This document shows, piece by piece, positions 1 through 6,930 of a stretch of 9,720 nucleotides of DNA. A program made the translations under genes and the position numbers. Positions within the stretch are counted from its first letter, which is position 1. Each line of letters starts with the position of its first letter. The stretch covers positions 1 to 9,720 of the forward strand of contig JAYUGJ010000087.1 of assembly GCA_043738425.1 (NCBI GenBank), read 5' to 3'. The notes under the pieces are model-generated. The model saw only the letters and a list, made by a program, of their open reading frames with translations. It was not told where the DNA came from and did not search any database. Source of the DNA: PBB1 sp043738425. GTDB taxonomy: Bacteria > Pseudomonadota > Gammaproteobacteria > Burkholderiales > Burkholderiaceae_C.

Positions 1-1074
1 CACACCGGTGTCGGAAAAGTCGAGCAGCGTGGTCAAGAGCGTCACGCTCGCGGCTGGCTGTTCCCCGCGTGCGGCGAGCACCGCCAGCGCCGTCGACAGC
101 ATCGTGCCCCCGACGCAAAAGCCGAGCGTGTCGATCGTGTCCTGCCCGCTGATGGCCTGCACTTCGCGGATGGCGCGGATCACGGCGCCTTCGATGTAGT
201 CGTCCCAGGTCTTGGCGGCGATCGACGCATCCGGGTTGCGCCAGCTCACCACGAACACCCGGTGGCCCTGCGCCACGGTATAGCGGATCAGCGAGTTGTC
301 GGGCTGCAGGTCGAGGATGTAGTACTTGTTGATGCACGGCGGCACCAGCAACATCGGCCGCGCATGCACCTTGGCCGTCAGCGGCGAGTATTCAAGTAGC
401 TGGAACAACTCGTTCTCGAACACCACCGCGCCCTCGGTGGTGGCGACGTTGCGGCCGACCTCGAAACCACTTTCGTCGGTCTGCGACACATGGCCTTGCT
501 GCAAGTCGTTCCACAGGTGCTGCAAGCCGGCGCTGATGCTGCGACCGTTCGTTTCGAGCGCACGGCGCTGCGCCTCGGGGTTCAACGCCAGGTAGTTGCT
601 CGGCGCGCTGGCATCGATCCATTGCTGCACCGCGAAGCGCACCTGCTGGCGGGTTTTTTCATTGCCTTCCAGCTGATCGCATAGGCGCAGCAACGTGCGC
701 GCATTCAACAGATACAGCTGGGCGGTGAACGCGCTGCTGGGCTGCGTAGACCAGCGCGGTGCGGCAAAACGCCGATCGGCAATCGGCGCAGCAGGTTCTG
801 CGGTTGCTGCGTGCGGCTGCAGCAGGTCGTTCCACAACGCAGCGGCACGTTGCAGGTAATCGGTTTGGATGATGGCCGCCGATCCCGCGTCCAAGGTCAG
901 GCCAGACAACGCACTCAGCGCGTCGCTCAAGGCTTGCAGATCGACAGATCCCGAAAGCGCATCGGCCGCACTGGCAGCACCTGCATTTGGCTCAGCAGGC
1001 GCAGCAGAGGTGCCCGATCGCAGCTGCGCGGCGCGGGTTGCCGTACGGGTCTTCGGTGGCGATTTGAAAATCAC
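1..1074 (-). CDS. phaC: Class I poly(3-hydroxyalkanoate) synthase, N-terminal part (cut by the left window edge)
   Basis: The product polymerises (R)-3-hydroxyacyl-CoA into polyhydroxyalkanoate at the surface of cytoplasmic storage granules. The visible 358 codons read without a stop to base 1, so the C-terminal part, which should carry the catalytic Asp and His, lies outside. Family landmarks in order are a variable Ala-rich N-terminus, DRRFAAPRW, YLLNARTL, QTDESGFEVGRNVATTEGAV, VPPCINKYYILDLQPDNSL, VSWRNPDAS, KTWDDYIEGAVIRAI and the lipase-like box GFCVGGT with the nucleophile Cys. The GTG start at 1074 has GAAAGAG five bases upstream and places that Cys at residue 320, close to Cys319 of C. 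necator PhaC. An in-frame ATG at 1126-1128 would add 18 residues but has a poorer ribosome binding site. It diverges from the small membrane gene to its right. The identity is firm from motifs; the start is less certain. Confidence 0.95.
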   Translation of the reverse strand, partial: MIFKSPPKTRTATRAAQLRSGTSAAPAEPNAGAASAADALSGSVDLQALSDALSALSGLTLDAGSAAIIQTDYLQRAAALWNDLLQPHAATAEPAAPIADRRFAAPRWSTQPSSAFTAQLYLLNARTLLRLCDQLEGNEKTRQQVRFAVQQWIDASAPSNYLALNPEAQRRALETNGRSISAGLQHLWNDLQQGHVSQTDESGFEVGRNVATTEGAVVFENELFQLLEYSPLTAKVHARPMLLVPPCINKYYILDLQPDNSLIRYTVAQGHRVFVVSWRNPDASIAAKTWDDYIEGAVIRAIREVQAISGQDTIDTLGFCVGGTMLSTALAVLAARGEQPAASVTLLTTLLDFSDTGV

Positions 1075-1079
1075 GTGAG

Positions 1080-1086
1080 CTCTTTC
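1080..1086 (-). promoter_or_regulatory. Ribosome binding site deciding the phaC GTG start
   Basis: On the minus strand GAAAGAG lies five bases before the GTG at 1074. The alternative in-frame ATG (1126-1128) is preceded by GAGCCTGACCA, a weaker match. Together with the Cys320 position this favours the GTG. Confidence 0.5.
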
Positions 1087-1260
1087 GGTCAATTGCTGCT
1101 TGCCACTCGCTATGGGACCAGCGCGCATTGGTCAGGCTCGAATAAATGCTTGCCGATTTTGAAGCCCCGATGCTGACCCGGTGATGACGCCATGCGGGCC
1201 AAAAAACCAACCGCGATCACGCAAAATAAAGCCCAGACTTTCAACCCGGCGGGCAGCACG

Positions 1261-1563
1261 ATGTACATAGTGGCAATTGCGTGGATGTACGTGGTCGTGA
1301 TGATGACGGTGGTCGAAGCCAGCAGCCCGAACGGAACCTTGCTGGGTGCGTTGTTCACCTTTGTTTTGTATGGCGTGCTGCCGGTAGCGATCCTGGTGTA
1401 CCTGATGGGCAGCCCAGCGCGCAAACGCAAGCGGCGCGCACTCGAGGCGGCCATCGATGGGTCGGCCGCAGCTGGCGTGTCTCCAGCCACCTCAATCACC
1501 ACGCCAGATGGCAGCGACCATGCGGCCGGTGACGCCGTCCCGGCGGTACGAAAAGAACCGTGA
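1261..1563 (+). CDS. Small two-helix inner-membrane protein of unknown function
   Basis: From the ATG at 1261 this is 100 residues. Two hydrophobic stretches are visible at about residues 1-19 (MYIVAIAWMYVVVMMTVV) and 27-49 (through FTFVLYGVLPVAILVYLMG), followed by a basic patch RKRKRR around residues 54-59 and a soluble Ala-rich tail ending AAGDAVPAVRKEP. The basic patch suggests a cytoplasmic tail by the positive-inside rule. An upstream in-frame ATG at 1192 would add 23 polar residues ahead of the first helix; 1261 is preferred because it starts directly at the membrane segment, but neither start has a strong ribosome binding site. It diverges from phaC and converges on pgeF with a 72-bp tail overlap in exact codon register. 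I recall similar small proteins in Burkholderiales but cannot assign a function. Confidence 0.6.
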   Translation: MYIVAIAWMYVVVMMTVVEASSPNGTLLGALFTFVLYGVLPVAILVYLMGSPARKRKRRALEAAIDGSAAAGVSPATSITTPDGSDHAAGDAVPAVRKEP

Positions 1564-2250
1564 CGCATCGCTGAAGGTGCACCAAACACCGCCGCTGATC
1601 TGCCGCACTCCGCGCAGGCGCAACCGGTCGCGCGCCAGTCCGGGCAAATCCACCAGCCACTTGTCGGGTTGGGTTTGCCGCCACCGCATAGGCGTGTTCG
1701 GCCACGCTGCGAAGGCGGCCACCACCTCCGCCCCAACCTCAAAACGCTGCGGCCCGATACACGGCCCCAACCACGCTTGCACCTGATCGGCTTCGCACGC
1801 CGCCGCCGCACACAGCGCGTCCAGCGTGGCTTCCAACACGCCTGCTGACAAGCCGCGCCAACCGGCGTGGGCAGCGGCCACCGCACCCGGTGCCGCAAAC
1901 AGCACCGGCAGGCAGTCGGCCACCTGCACACCGCAAGCCAGGCCAAGCTCGGTAGTTACGCAAGCATCGGCATCGTGGATCGCCGCACCTGGCGACAGAT
2001 CGGCTGCCGCCAAACGCACCACGCGCGTGCCGTGCACCTGGTTCAGGCTTGCCAATGGCACACCCATCGCAACTTCGACGAGGGCCCGGTTGTGCGCGGT
2101 GGCGACCGGATGCGCGCCCAGGCCGTCGCGCAGATTCATGCTGTCGAAAGGCGGCTGGCTGACGCCACCACGGCGCGTGGTCATCACCGCGCGGGCACCG
2201 GTCACTGACCATGCCGGGCGCAACCAATCGGGGTCGAATTCAGAGTGCAT
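1492..2250 (-). CDS. pgeF: Peptidoglycan editing factor / purine nucleoside phosphorylase, YfiH (multicopper-oxidase-like) family
   Basis: This family has been linked to removal of wrongly incorporated amino acids from peptidoglycan precursors and, in biochemical work, to zinc-dependent purine nucleoside phosphorylase and adenosine deaminase activity; which applies here cannot be read from sequence. With the ATG at 2250 the protein is 252 residues, normal for the family. The metal-site motifs are all present: NQVHG (His73), VADCLPVL (Cys113) and AAHAGWRG (His128). The segments TTRRGGVS, FDSMNLRDGLG, LGPCIGPQRFEVG and the C-terminal FFSYRRDGVTGRM are also typical. Longer in-frame starts exist (ATG at 2286, TTG at 2310), but they only add non-conserved residues before HSEFDPDWL. 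It is divergent from the NUDIX gene (98 bp between starts), and its 3' end overlaps the small membrane gene antisense. Confidence 0.93.
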   Translation of the reverse strand: MHSEFDPDWLRPAWSVTGARAVMTTRRGGVSQPPFDSMNLRDGLGAHPVATAHNRALVEVAMGVPLASLNQVHGTRVVRLAAADLSPGAAIHDADACVTTELGLACGVQVADCLPVLFAAPGAVAAAHAGWRGLSAGVLEATLDALCAAAACEADQVQAWLGPCIGPQRFEVGAEVVAAFAAWPNTPMRWRQTQPDKWLVDLPGLARDRLRLRGVRQISGGVWCTFSDASRFFSYRRDGVTGRMVAAIWRGD

Positions 2251-2348
2251 GCAAGGGCTCGCGTAGCTGCCGGAAACCTCGATCATCGGGCCCAAAGCAG
2301 GCCACTTCAACGGCTCGCCGCGCAGCGTGCACCTCTACACTTGTGCGG

Positions 2349-2894
2349 ATGTTCACGTCACGCAGCATCAAGTTTTGCAAAGCCTGCGGCAAGCCGGCCG
2401 CGTACCGCACGCCAGAAGGCGACAACCGCGAACGCGCGGTGTGCACCGCATGCGCGCTGGTGCACTACGAGAACCCATGCAACGTGGTCGGCACACTTCC
2501 TTTTTGGGGTGAACAGGTACTGCTGTGCCGCCGCAATATCGAACCGCGCTATGGCTTTTGGACGCTGCCAGCCGGCTTCATGGAACTGCATGAAACCAAC
2601 GCCGAAGGTGCCGTGCGCGAAACCATCGAAGAAGCTGGTGCGCACATCGAATTGCAAGCCTTGTTCGCCGTGCTGGATGTGGTGCGGGCTGGCCAGGTGC
2701 ACCTGTTTTACCTGGCCCGATTGATCGACATCGAATTTGCGCCCGGGCCTGAAACCATCGAAGCACGGTTGTTCCATGAACACGAAATTCCGTGGCACGA
2801 CCTGGCTTTCAAAACCGTACATGAAACCTTGACGCGTTACTTCGACGACAAACGCCGCGGCCAGTTTGGTTTTCACTGTGCAGACATACGGTGA
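2349..2894 (+). CDS. NUDIX hydrolase with N-terminal zinc ribbon
   Basis: NUDIX enzymes cleave nucleoside diphosphates linked to another moiety, using Mg2+ bound by the NUDIX box. From the ATG at 2349 the protein has 181 residues. Residues 8-36 form a zinc-ribbon-like segment with Cys10, Cys13, Cys32 and Cys35 as CxxC pairs. The NUDIX box starts at Gly76 and fits GX5EX7RExxEExG, with Glu82, Arg90-Glu91 and Glu94-Glu95. The first bulky-hydrophobic position of the consensus is Thr. The frame is open upstream to 2211, but those residues are Arg/Ser-rich and lie across the pgeF promoter side, so 2349 is chosen, just before the zinc ribbon. The substrate (for example NADH, ADP-ribose or a dinucleotide) cannot be told. 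It ends 23 bp before the secretion ABC gene on the same strand and could be cotranscribed with it. Confidence 0.9.
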   Translation: MFTSRSIKFCKACGKPAAYRTPEGDNRERAVCTACALVHYENPCNVVGTLPFWGEQVLLCRRNIEPRYGFWTLPAGFMELHETNAEGAVRETIEEAGAHIELQALFAVLDVVRAGQVHLFYLARLIDIEFAPGPETIEARLFHEHEIPWHDLAFKTVHETLTRYFDDKRRGQFGFHCADIR

Positions 2895-2917
2895 AAGGCC
2901 GCGACCAGTAACGCAAC

Positions 2918-5308
2918 ATGAACGAATCTAAAGACCTGACACTGGTCCGCACCCCGGCGGGGCCATCCGATACCTCGGCCGTCTCTTCGGCCACCACGTC
3001 GGCCACCACTTCGGCCACCACAGCCACCGCACCGAGCGCCACCCGAGCCACGGCATCGACCACGACTTCAATCCCCAATGCACCCACAGCCGCCGCAGCG
3101 ACTTCTGCGGCACCGCGGCTGCGTGAAGACCTGATCCACCCCGACGCGTTGCTCGACTGCCTGGTCGAGGTGTGCCGCCTGCAAGGCCACGCGACCACCC
3201 GCGCGGCGCTGTCGGCGGGCCTGCCGATCGGTCCTGAAACACAAGGCCGCTTGCCGCTCGAGTTGGCCGAACGTGCTGCGGCGCGCGCCGGCATGGCGAC
3301 CAAGCTGCAACGCGTGTCACTCGATCAAATCGATGTCGCCACGCTGCCGGTAGTGCTGATATTGCGCAACAACCAGGCCTGTGTGCTGATCAGCAGCAAC
3401 GCGCAAGAAGCCCGCGTGCTGCTGCCGGTTACCGGCCAAGGCGCAGTGCGACTCGAGCGTGCCGACCTGGCCGCGCGCTGCACCGGTGTGGTGTTGTTTG
3501 TGCGGCCGCACTTTCGCTTTGATGCGGCATTTGCGGCACCGACCCACGCCGCATCGCATGCCGACGACGCCAGCGTGAACCGCCGCCAAAACAAAGCGCG
3601 CCACTGGTTTTGGGGTGCGCTGCTGGCCCAGCGTTTTGTGTACCGCGATGTGTTGTGGGCGGCGCTGTTGGTCAATGTGTTTGCGCTGGCGTTCCCGTTG
3701 TTTTCGATGAACGTGTACGACCGCGTGGTGCCGAACAACGCGTTTGAAACGCTGTGGGCGCTGGCGCTCGGCGTGGCGCTGGTGCTGGGTGCCGACTTGT
3801 TCATGCGACTGTTGCGCAGTCATTTTGTCGACGAAGCCAGCGCGCGCATCGATGTGTCGCTGTCGGCCACGCTGATGGAAAAAGTGCTCGGCCTGCGGCT
3901 CGAGCACCGGCCTGAATCGGTCGGCTCGTTTGCGCAAAACCTGCGCGGCTTCGAGCAGGTGCGCGACTTCATTGCATCGAGCACCGTCACCGCGTTGATC
4001 GATCTGCCGTTTGCGCTGTTGTTCATCGTGGTGCTGGCATGGGTATCGCCGTGGCTGGCGGCACCGGTGGTGCTGGCGTTCGTCGTCATCGGTGTACTCG
4101 GCTGGTTGCTGCAGCACCGGCTGCATGCGTTGTCGCAAACCACCTACCAGGCCAGCGCCCAACGCAACTCGATATTGATCGAATGCCTGTCGGCGATCGA
4201 GACGATCAAATCGCAAGGTGCTGAAAGCGTGATCCAGTCGAAGTGGGAACGCACGAATGCGTTTTTGTCGACCACCAACGTGAAGATGCGCGGCCTGTCA
4301 TCGGGCGCGATGTACGCCACCAGCACGCTGACGCAATCGGTCTCTGTGGTGATGATCTTGATCGGTGTGTACCTCATCAGCCACCGCGAATTGACGATGG
4401 GCGCATTGATCGCGGCCAACATGCTGTCGAGCCGTGCGTTGGCACCGGCCGGCCAAATCGTCGGCCTGTTGATGCAGTACCAAGGCGCGCGCACCGCGCT
4501 CGAATCGCTGAACAAAATCATGGTCAAACCGGTCGAGCGACCGGCTGGCGAAAGCTTCATTCAGCGGCCGCAACTGCGTGGCGATATCGAGTTTCGCAAC
4601 GTCAGGTTTGCGTACCCCGGCCGCGAAGGCGAGACCACCGCATCGGCCATCGACGGCATCAGTTTCAAGATCGCAGCCGGCGAGCGGGTGGCGTTGATCG
4701 GACGCGTGGGATCGGGCAAAAGCACGATCGCGCGGCTCATCATGGGGTTGTATCAACCGACCGAAGGCGCGGTGCTGCTCGACGGCATCGACGTGCGCCA
4801 GCTCGACCCGGCCGACGTGCGGCGCAACCTGGGCAGCGTGTCGCAAGAAGTCACCTTGTTCTACGGCTCGATGCGCGAAAACATCGCCTTCGGTTTGCCG
4901 TATGCCGACGATTCGGCCATCGTCGCCGCCGCAGAGGTGGCCGGCCTGACCGAGTTCATCAACCGCCACCCGCGTGGCTTCGATATGCCGGTAGGCGAAC
5001 GCGGCGAGTCGCTTTCGGGCGGCCAGCGGCAAGGCGTGGGGCTGGCGCGCGCAGTGCTGCACAACGCGCCGCTGTTGTTGCTCGATGAGCCGACCAGCGC
5101 GATGGATTTTTCAACCGAAGCACAAATCACCGAGAAGGTCACCGCCTTCGCGCACAACAAAACCGTGGTGCTGGTCACGCACCGCACCTCGATGTTGGCG
5201 ATGGCGACGAGGATCATCGTGATCGACAGCGGCAAGGTGGTGGCTGACGGCCCGCGCGACCGCATCATGGAAGCGCTGGCCTCGGGCCGCATCGCCCGGC
5301 CCGCATGA
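2918..5308 (+). CDS. lapB: Type I secretion ABC transporter (permease-ATPase), LssB/LapB type with degenerate C39-like domain
   Basis: This is the inner-membrane motor that binds the exported adhesin and pumps it through the fusion protein and an outer-membrane channel, using ATP. The 796 residues divide into an unusual Ala/Thr/Ser-rich tail (1-66), a C39-peptidase-like domain (about 70-200), a six-helix exporter domain (about 225-510, with FPLFSMNVYDRVVPNNAFETL typing it to this family) and a nucleotide-binding domain (about 555-790). The ATPase motifs are intact: Walker A GRVGSGKST (595-603), Q-loop SVSQE, signature LSGGQ (699-703), Walker B LLLLDEP with Asp723-Glu724, and switch His755. 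In the C39-like domain Cys81 sits near the peptidase Cys position, but the catalytic His region reads NNQACVLI, so it probably binds rather than cleaves substrate. This agrees with an adhesin that lacks a double-glycine leader. The adaptor gene follows after 10 bp. Confidence 0.94.
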   Translation: MNESKDLTLVRTPAGPSDTSAVSSATTSATTSATTATAPSATRATASTTTSIPNAPTAAAATSAAPRLREDLIHPDALLDCLVEVCRLQGHATTRAALSAGLPIGPETQGRLPLELAERAAARAGMATKLQRVSLDQIDVATLPVVLILRNNQACVLISSNAQEARVLLPVTGQGAVRLERADLAARCTGVVLFVRPHFRFDAAFAAPTHAASHADDASVNRRQNKARHWFWGALLAQRFVYRDVLWAALLVNVFALAFPLFSMNVYDRVVPNNAFETLWALALGVALVLGADLFMRLLRSHFVDEASARIDVSLSATLMEKVLGLRLEHRPESVGSFAQNLRGFEQVRDFIASSTVTALIDLPFALLFIVVLAWVSPWLAAPVVLAFVVIGVLGWLLQHRLHALSQTTYQASAQRNSILIECLSAIETIKSQGAESVIQSKWERTNAFLSTTNVKMRGLSSGAMYATSTLTQSVSVVMILIGVYLISHRELTMGALIAANMLSSRALAPAGQIVGLLMQYQGARTALESLNKIMVKPVERPAGESFIQRPQLRGDIEFRNVRFAYPGREGETTASAIDGISFKIAAGERVALIGRVGSGKSTIARLIMGLYQPTEGAVLLDGIDVRQLDPADVRRNLGSVSQEVTLFYGSMRENIAFGLPYADDSAIVAAAEVAGLTEFINRHPRGFDMPVGERGESLSGGQRQGVGLARAVLHNAPLLLLDEPTSAMDFSTEAQITEKVTAFAHNKTVVLVTHRTSMLAMATRIIVIDSGKVVADGPRDRIMEALASGRIARPA
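2987..3022 (+). repeat. Three perfect-register 12-bp repeats inside the ABC transporter tail
   Basis: TCGGCCACCAC followed by G, T or A occurs three times end to end, coding for SATT-SATT-SATT (residues 24-35). The copies differ only at the last, silent base. Because the unit is four codons, gain or loss would keep the frame and only lengthen or shorten the tail. Confidence 0.8.
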
Positions 5309-5318
5309 GATTGAGCGC

Positions 5319-6704
5319 ATGAAAGTAAATATCCAACCAACCGCCACCATGGCTGCCGCGGCTGCCGGTGCCGGTGGCGCGTCCAAGTTTGCGACTGCCG
5401 ACGCTGCCGGTTTTCAAAGTTTCGAAAACGGTATCGAGGTCGTGATGTCACGCGCGAGCACCCACCGCGCCCAGCTGATCGTTCGCGCTGCGGTGGCCGT
5501 GGTCGCGCTGCTGATTTTGTGGGCCTGCTTTGCGCAAATCGAAGAGGTCACCCGCGGCGACGGCAAGGTGATTCCATCGAAGCAGTTGCAAATCGTGCAG
5601 TCGTATGACGGCGGCGTGGTCTCGCAAATATTGGTGCAGGAAGGCCAGGTGGTCGAGGCCGGCCAGCTGCTGCTGAAGATCGACGAAACCCGTGCCACTT
5701 CGGGCGTGCGCGAAAGCGCAGCGCAAGGCGTGGCGCTGCGGGCGCGGCTGGCGCGGCTGCGCGCGTTGGCCGAAGGCACCGCCTTCCAATTGCCTGCCAG
5801 CAGCAACCCGGAAGAGTCGCGAATCATTGATGAAGAGCGGTCGCTGTACGAGACCCGCCGCTCCGAGTTGGGCACGATGCTGGCCATCAACCAGCAGCAG
5901 CTGCAACAGCGCCAACAAGAATTGAGTGAAATGCGTGCGCGCAAATCAGCGGCCGAACGCGGCCTCGATCTGGGCCAGCAAGAACTCACCAAAACCAAAC
6001 CGCTGCTGGCCACCGGCGCGGTGTCCGAGGTCGACATTCTTCGACTCGACCGCGAAATTTCGCGCAGTCGCGGCGACATAGAACAAGCCACCGCGCAAAT
6101 CGCACGCGTGCAAGCGTCGATTGGAGAAGCGCAGCGCAAAACGCAAGAAACCGAGCTGAACTTTCGCAACGACGCGCGCAAAGACATGGCCGAAGTGCTG
6201 GGCAAGCTGAACGCGCTGACCGAAGGCGCGGTGGCGCTGACCGACAAGGTCGACAAGTCGCAGGTGCGCAGCCCCGTGCGCGGCCGTGTGCAGCGCTTGC
6301 TGGCCAACACCGTGGGCGGTGTGGTGCAGCCGGGCAAAGACATTGTCGAAGTGGTGCCGCTCGATGACCAACTGATTTTGGAAGCCAAGGTGCAGCCGCG
6401 CGACATCGCGTTCATCCACCCCGGCCAGGACGCCACCGTCAAATTCACCGCCTACGACTTTTCGATTTACGGCGGCCTGGTGGCCAAAGTCGAAAACATC
6501 AGCCCCGACACCGTGGTCGACGACAAAGGCAACGCGTTCTATTTGGTGCGGGTGCGCACCACGCAAGCCAACTTCAGCGACAAGCTGCCGGTGATTCCCG
6601 GCATGACTGCCGAAGTCGACATCCTGACCGGCAGCAAAACCGTGATGTCGTACCTGCTCAAACCGGTACTTCGCGCCCGCGCCTACGCACTCAAAGAGCG
6701 CTGA
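5319..6704 (+). CDS. lapC: HlyD-family type I secretion membrane fusion (periplasmic adaptor) protein, LapC type
   Basis: This adaptor spans the periplasm and joins the ABC transporter to a TolC-like outer-membrane channel. The 461 residues show a short cytoplasmic N-terminus rich in Ala, one membrane helix (about 52-72, ending LLILWACFA), the first half of a lipoyl/barrel-sandwich domain (about 80-122, GDGKVIPSK to GQLLLKID), a long Gln/Glu/Arg-rich coiled coil (about 125-305) and the second half-domain VRSPVRGRVQ. A beta-barrel region follows, ending in the HlyD signature IPGMTAEVDILTG and then SYLLKPVL. Length and order are normal for the type I HlyD family. The ATG lies 10 bp after the ABC stop codon and is preceded by GATTGAGC, so the two genes form one translational unit. 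No outer-membrane partner gene is in the window. Confidence 0.94.
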   Translation: MKVNIQPTATMAAAAAGAGGASKFATADAAGFQSFENGIEVVMSRASTHRAQLIVRAAVAVVALLILWACFAQIEEVTRGDGKVIPSKQLQIVQSYDGGVVSQILVQEGQVVEAGQLLLKIDETRATSGVRESAAQGVALRARLARLRALAEGTAFQLPASSNPEESRIIDEERSLYETRRSELGTMLAINQQQLQQRQQELSEMRARKSAAERGLDLGQQELTKTKPLLATGAVSEVDILRLDREISRSRGDIEQATAQIARVQASIGEAQRKTQETELNFRNDARKDMAEVLGKLNALTEGAVALTDKVDKSQVRSPVRGRVQRLLANTVGGVVQPGKDIVEVVPLDDQLILEAKVQPRDIAFIHPGQDATVKFTAYDFSIYGGLVAKVENISPDTVVDDKGNAFYLVRVRTTQANFSDKLPVIPGMTAEVDILTGSKTVMSYLLKPVLRARAYALKER

Positions 6705-6719
6705 CCGCCGGCGCTGAAA

Positions 6720-6780
6720 TCACCACGACGGTTCGTGGTGAGGTGGTCGAAGGACCCTTCGACAAGCTCAGGGCGAACGG
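6720..6780. repeat. REP-like palindromic module after lapC
   Basis: Two overlapping inverted repeats are visible. The first is a perfect 9-bp pair, TCACCACGA (6720-6728) and TCGTGGTGA (6733-6741), with a CGGT loop, starting 16 bases after the lapC stop. The second pairs 6729-6753 with 6756-6780 over a 2-base loop, matching at 19 of 25 positions; its right arm contains TTCGACAAGCTCAGGGCGAA. Because 6729-6741 take part in both, the two hairpins exclude each other. I recall the core TTCGACAAGCTCAGG-CGAACGG as a dispersed repeat in many proteobacterial genomes, where it yields spurious peptides such as FALSLSKG; this was not checked. The module could act as a weak terminator or a 3'-end stabiliser for the secretion mRNA. 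There is no T-tract, so it is not a canonical intrinsic terminator. Confidence 0.75.
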
Positions 6781-6930
6781 GGAATCGCTCACGGCGAACA
6801 GGGATCGCGCACGGCGAACGGGGTTCGCGCACGGCGAATAGGGATCGCTCACGGCGAACAGGGTTCGCTCACGGCGAACAGGGATCGCGCACGGCGAACG
6901 GGGATCGCGCACGGCGAATAGGGATCGCTC
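6781..6930. repeat. 20-bp tandem repeat array, seven full units plus a half unit
   Basis: Seven consecutive 20-base units with no spacer or indel run from 6781 to 6920, and the first 10 bases of an eighth reach 6930. The commonest form is GGGATCGCGCACGGCGAACG. Variable sites are GAT/GTT/AAT near the start, CTC/CGC in the middle and the last two bases CA/CG/TA. The middle and end variants run CTC-CA, CGC-CG, CGC-TA, CTC-CA and then repeat as CTC-CA, CGC-CG, CGC-TA, CTC, so units 5-8 look like a copy of units 1-4. Forms with GTT contain the palindrome TTCGC-N5-GCGAA. The array abuts the REP-like module, whose last bases GGGCGAACGG match the unit end. Since 20 is not a multiple of three and both strands read open as Arg/Ser-rich periodic peptides, coding is unlikely. 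Confidence 0.93.

Noticed and set aside
1110..1946. Minus-strand open frame (about 278 codons) overlapping pgeF and the small membrane gene
   Set aside because: It is a shifted frame over pgeF, whose metal-site motifs are in another frame, and its content is Arg/Cys/Trp-rich with no domain.
2211..2348. Upstream extension of the NUDIX hydrolase by 46 residues
   Set aside because: The added residues are low-complexity, run across the pgeF start region, and no family member I recall has such an extension; the ATG at 2349 sits just before the zinc ribbon.
3317..4216. Long minus-strand open frame (about 299 codons) inside the ABC transporter gene
   Set aside because: It is a shadow of a GC-rich gene: Arg/Gln/His-rich, without domains, lying wholly opposite a transporter with intact motifs.
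5414..6448. Long minus-strand open frame (about 344 codons) opposite the adaptor gene
   Set aside because: Ser/Arg/Cys-rich composition typical of antisense to GC-rich DNA; the plus-strand HlyD protein is clearly the coding reading.
6781..6930. Possible CRISPR array
   Set aside because: Units are joined directly with no unique spacers and no cas genes are nearby; it is a simple tandem repeat.
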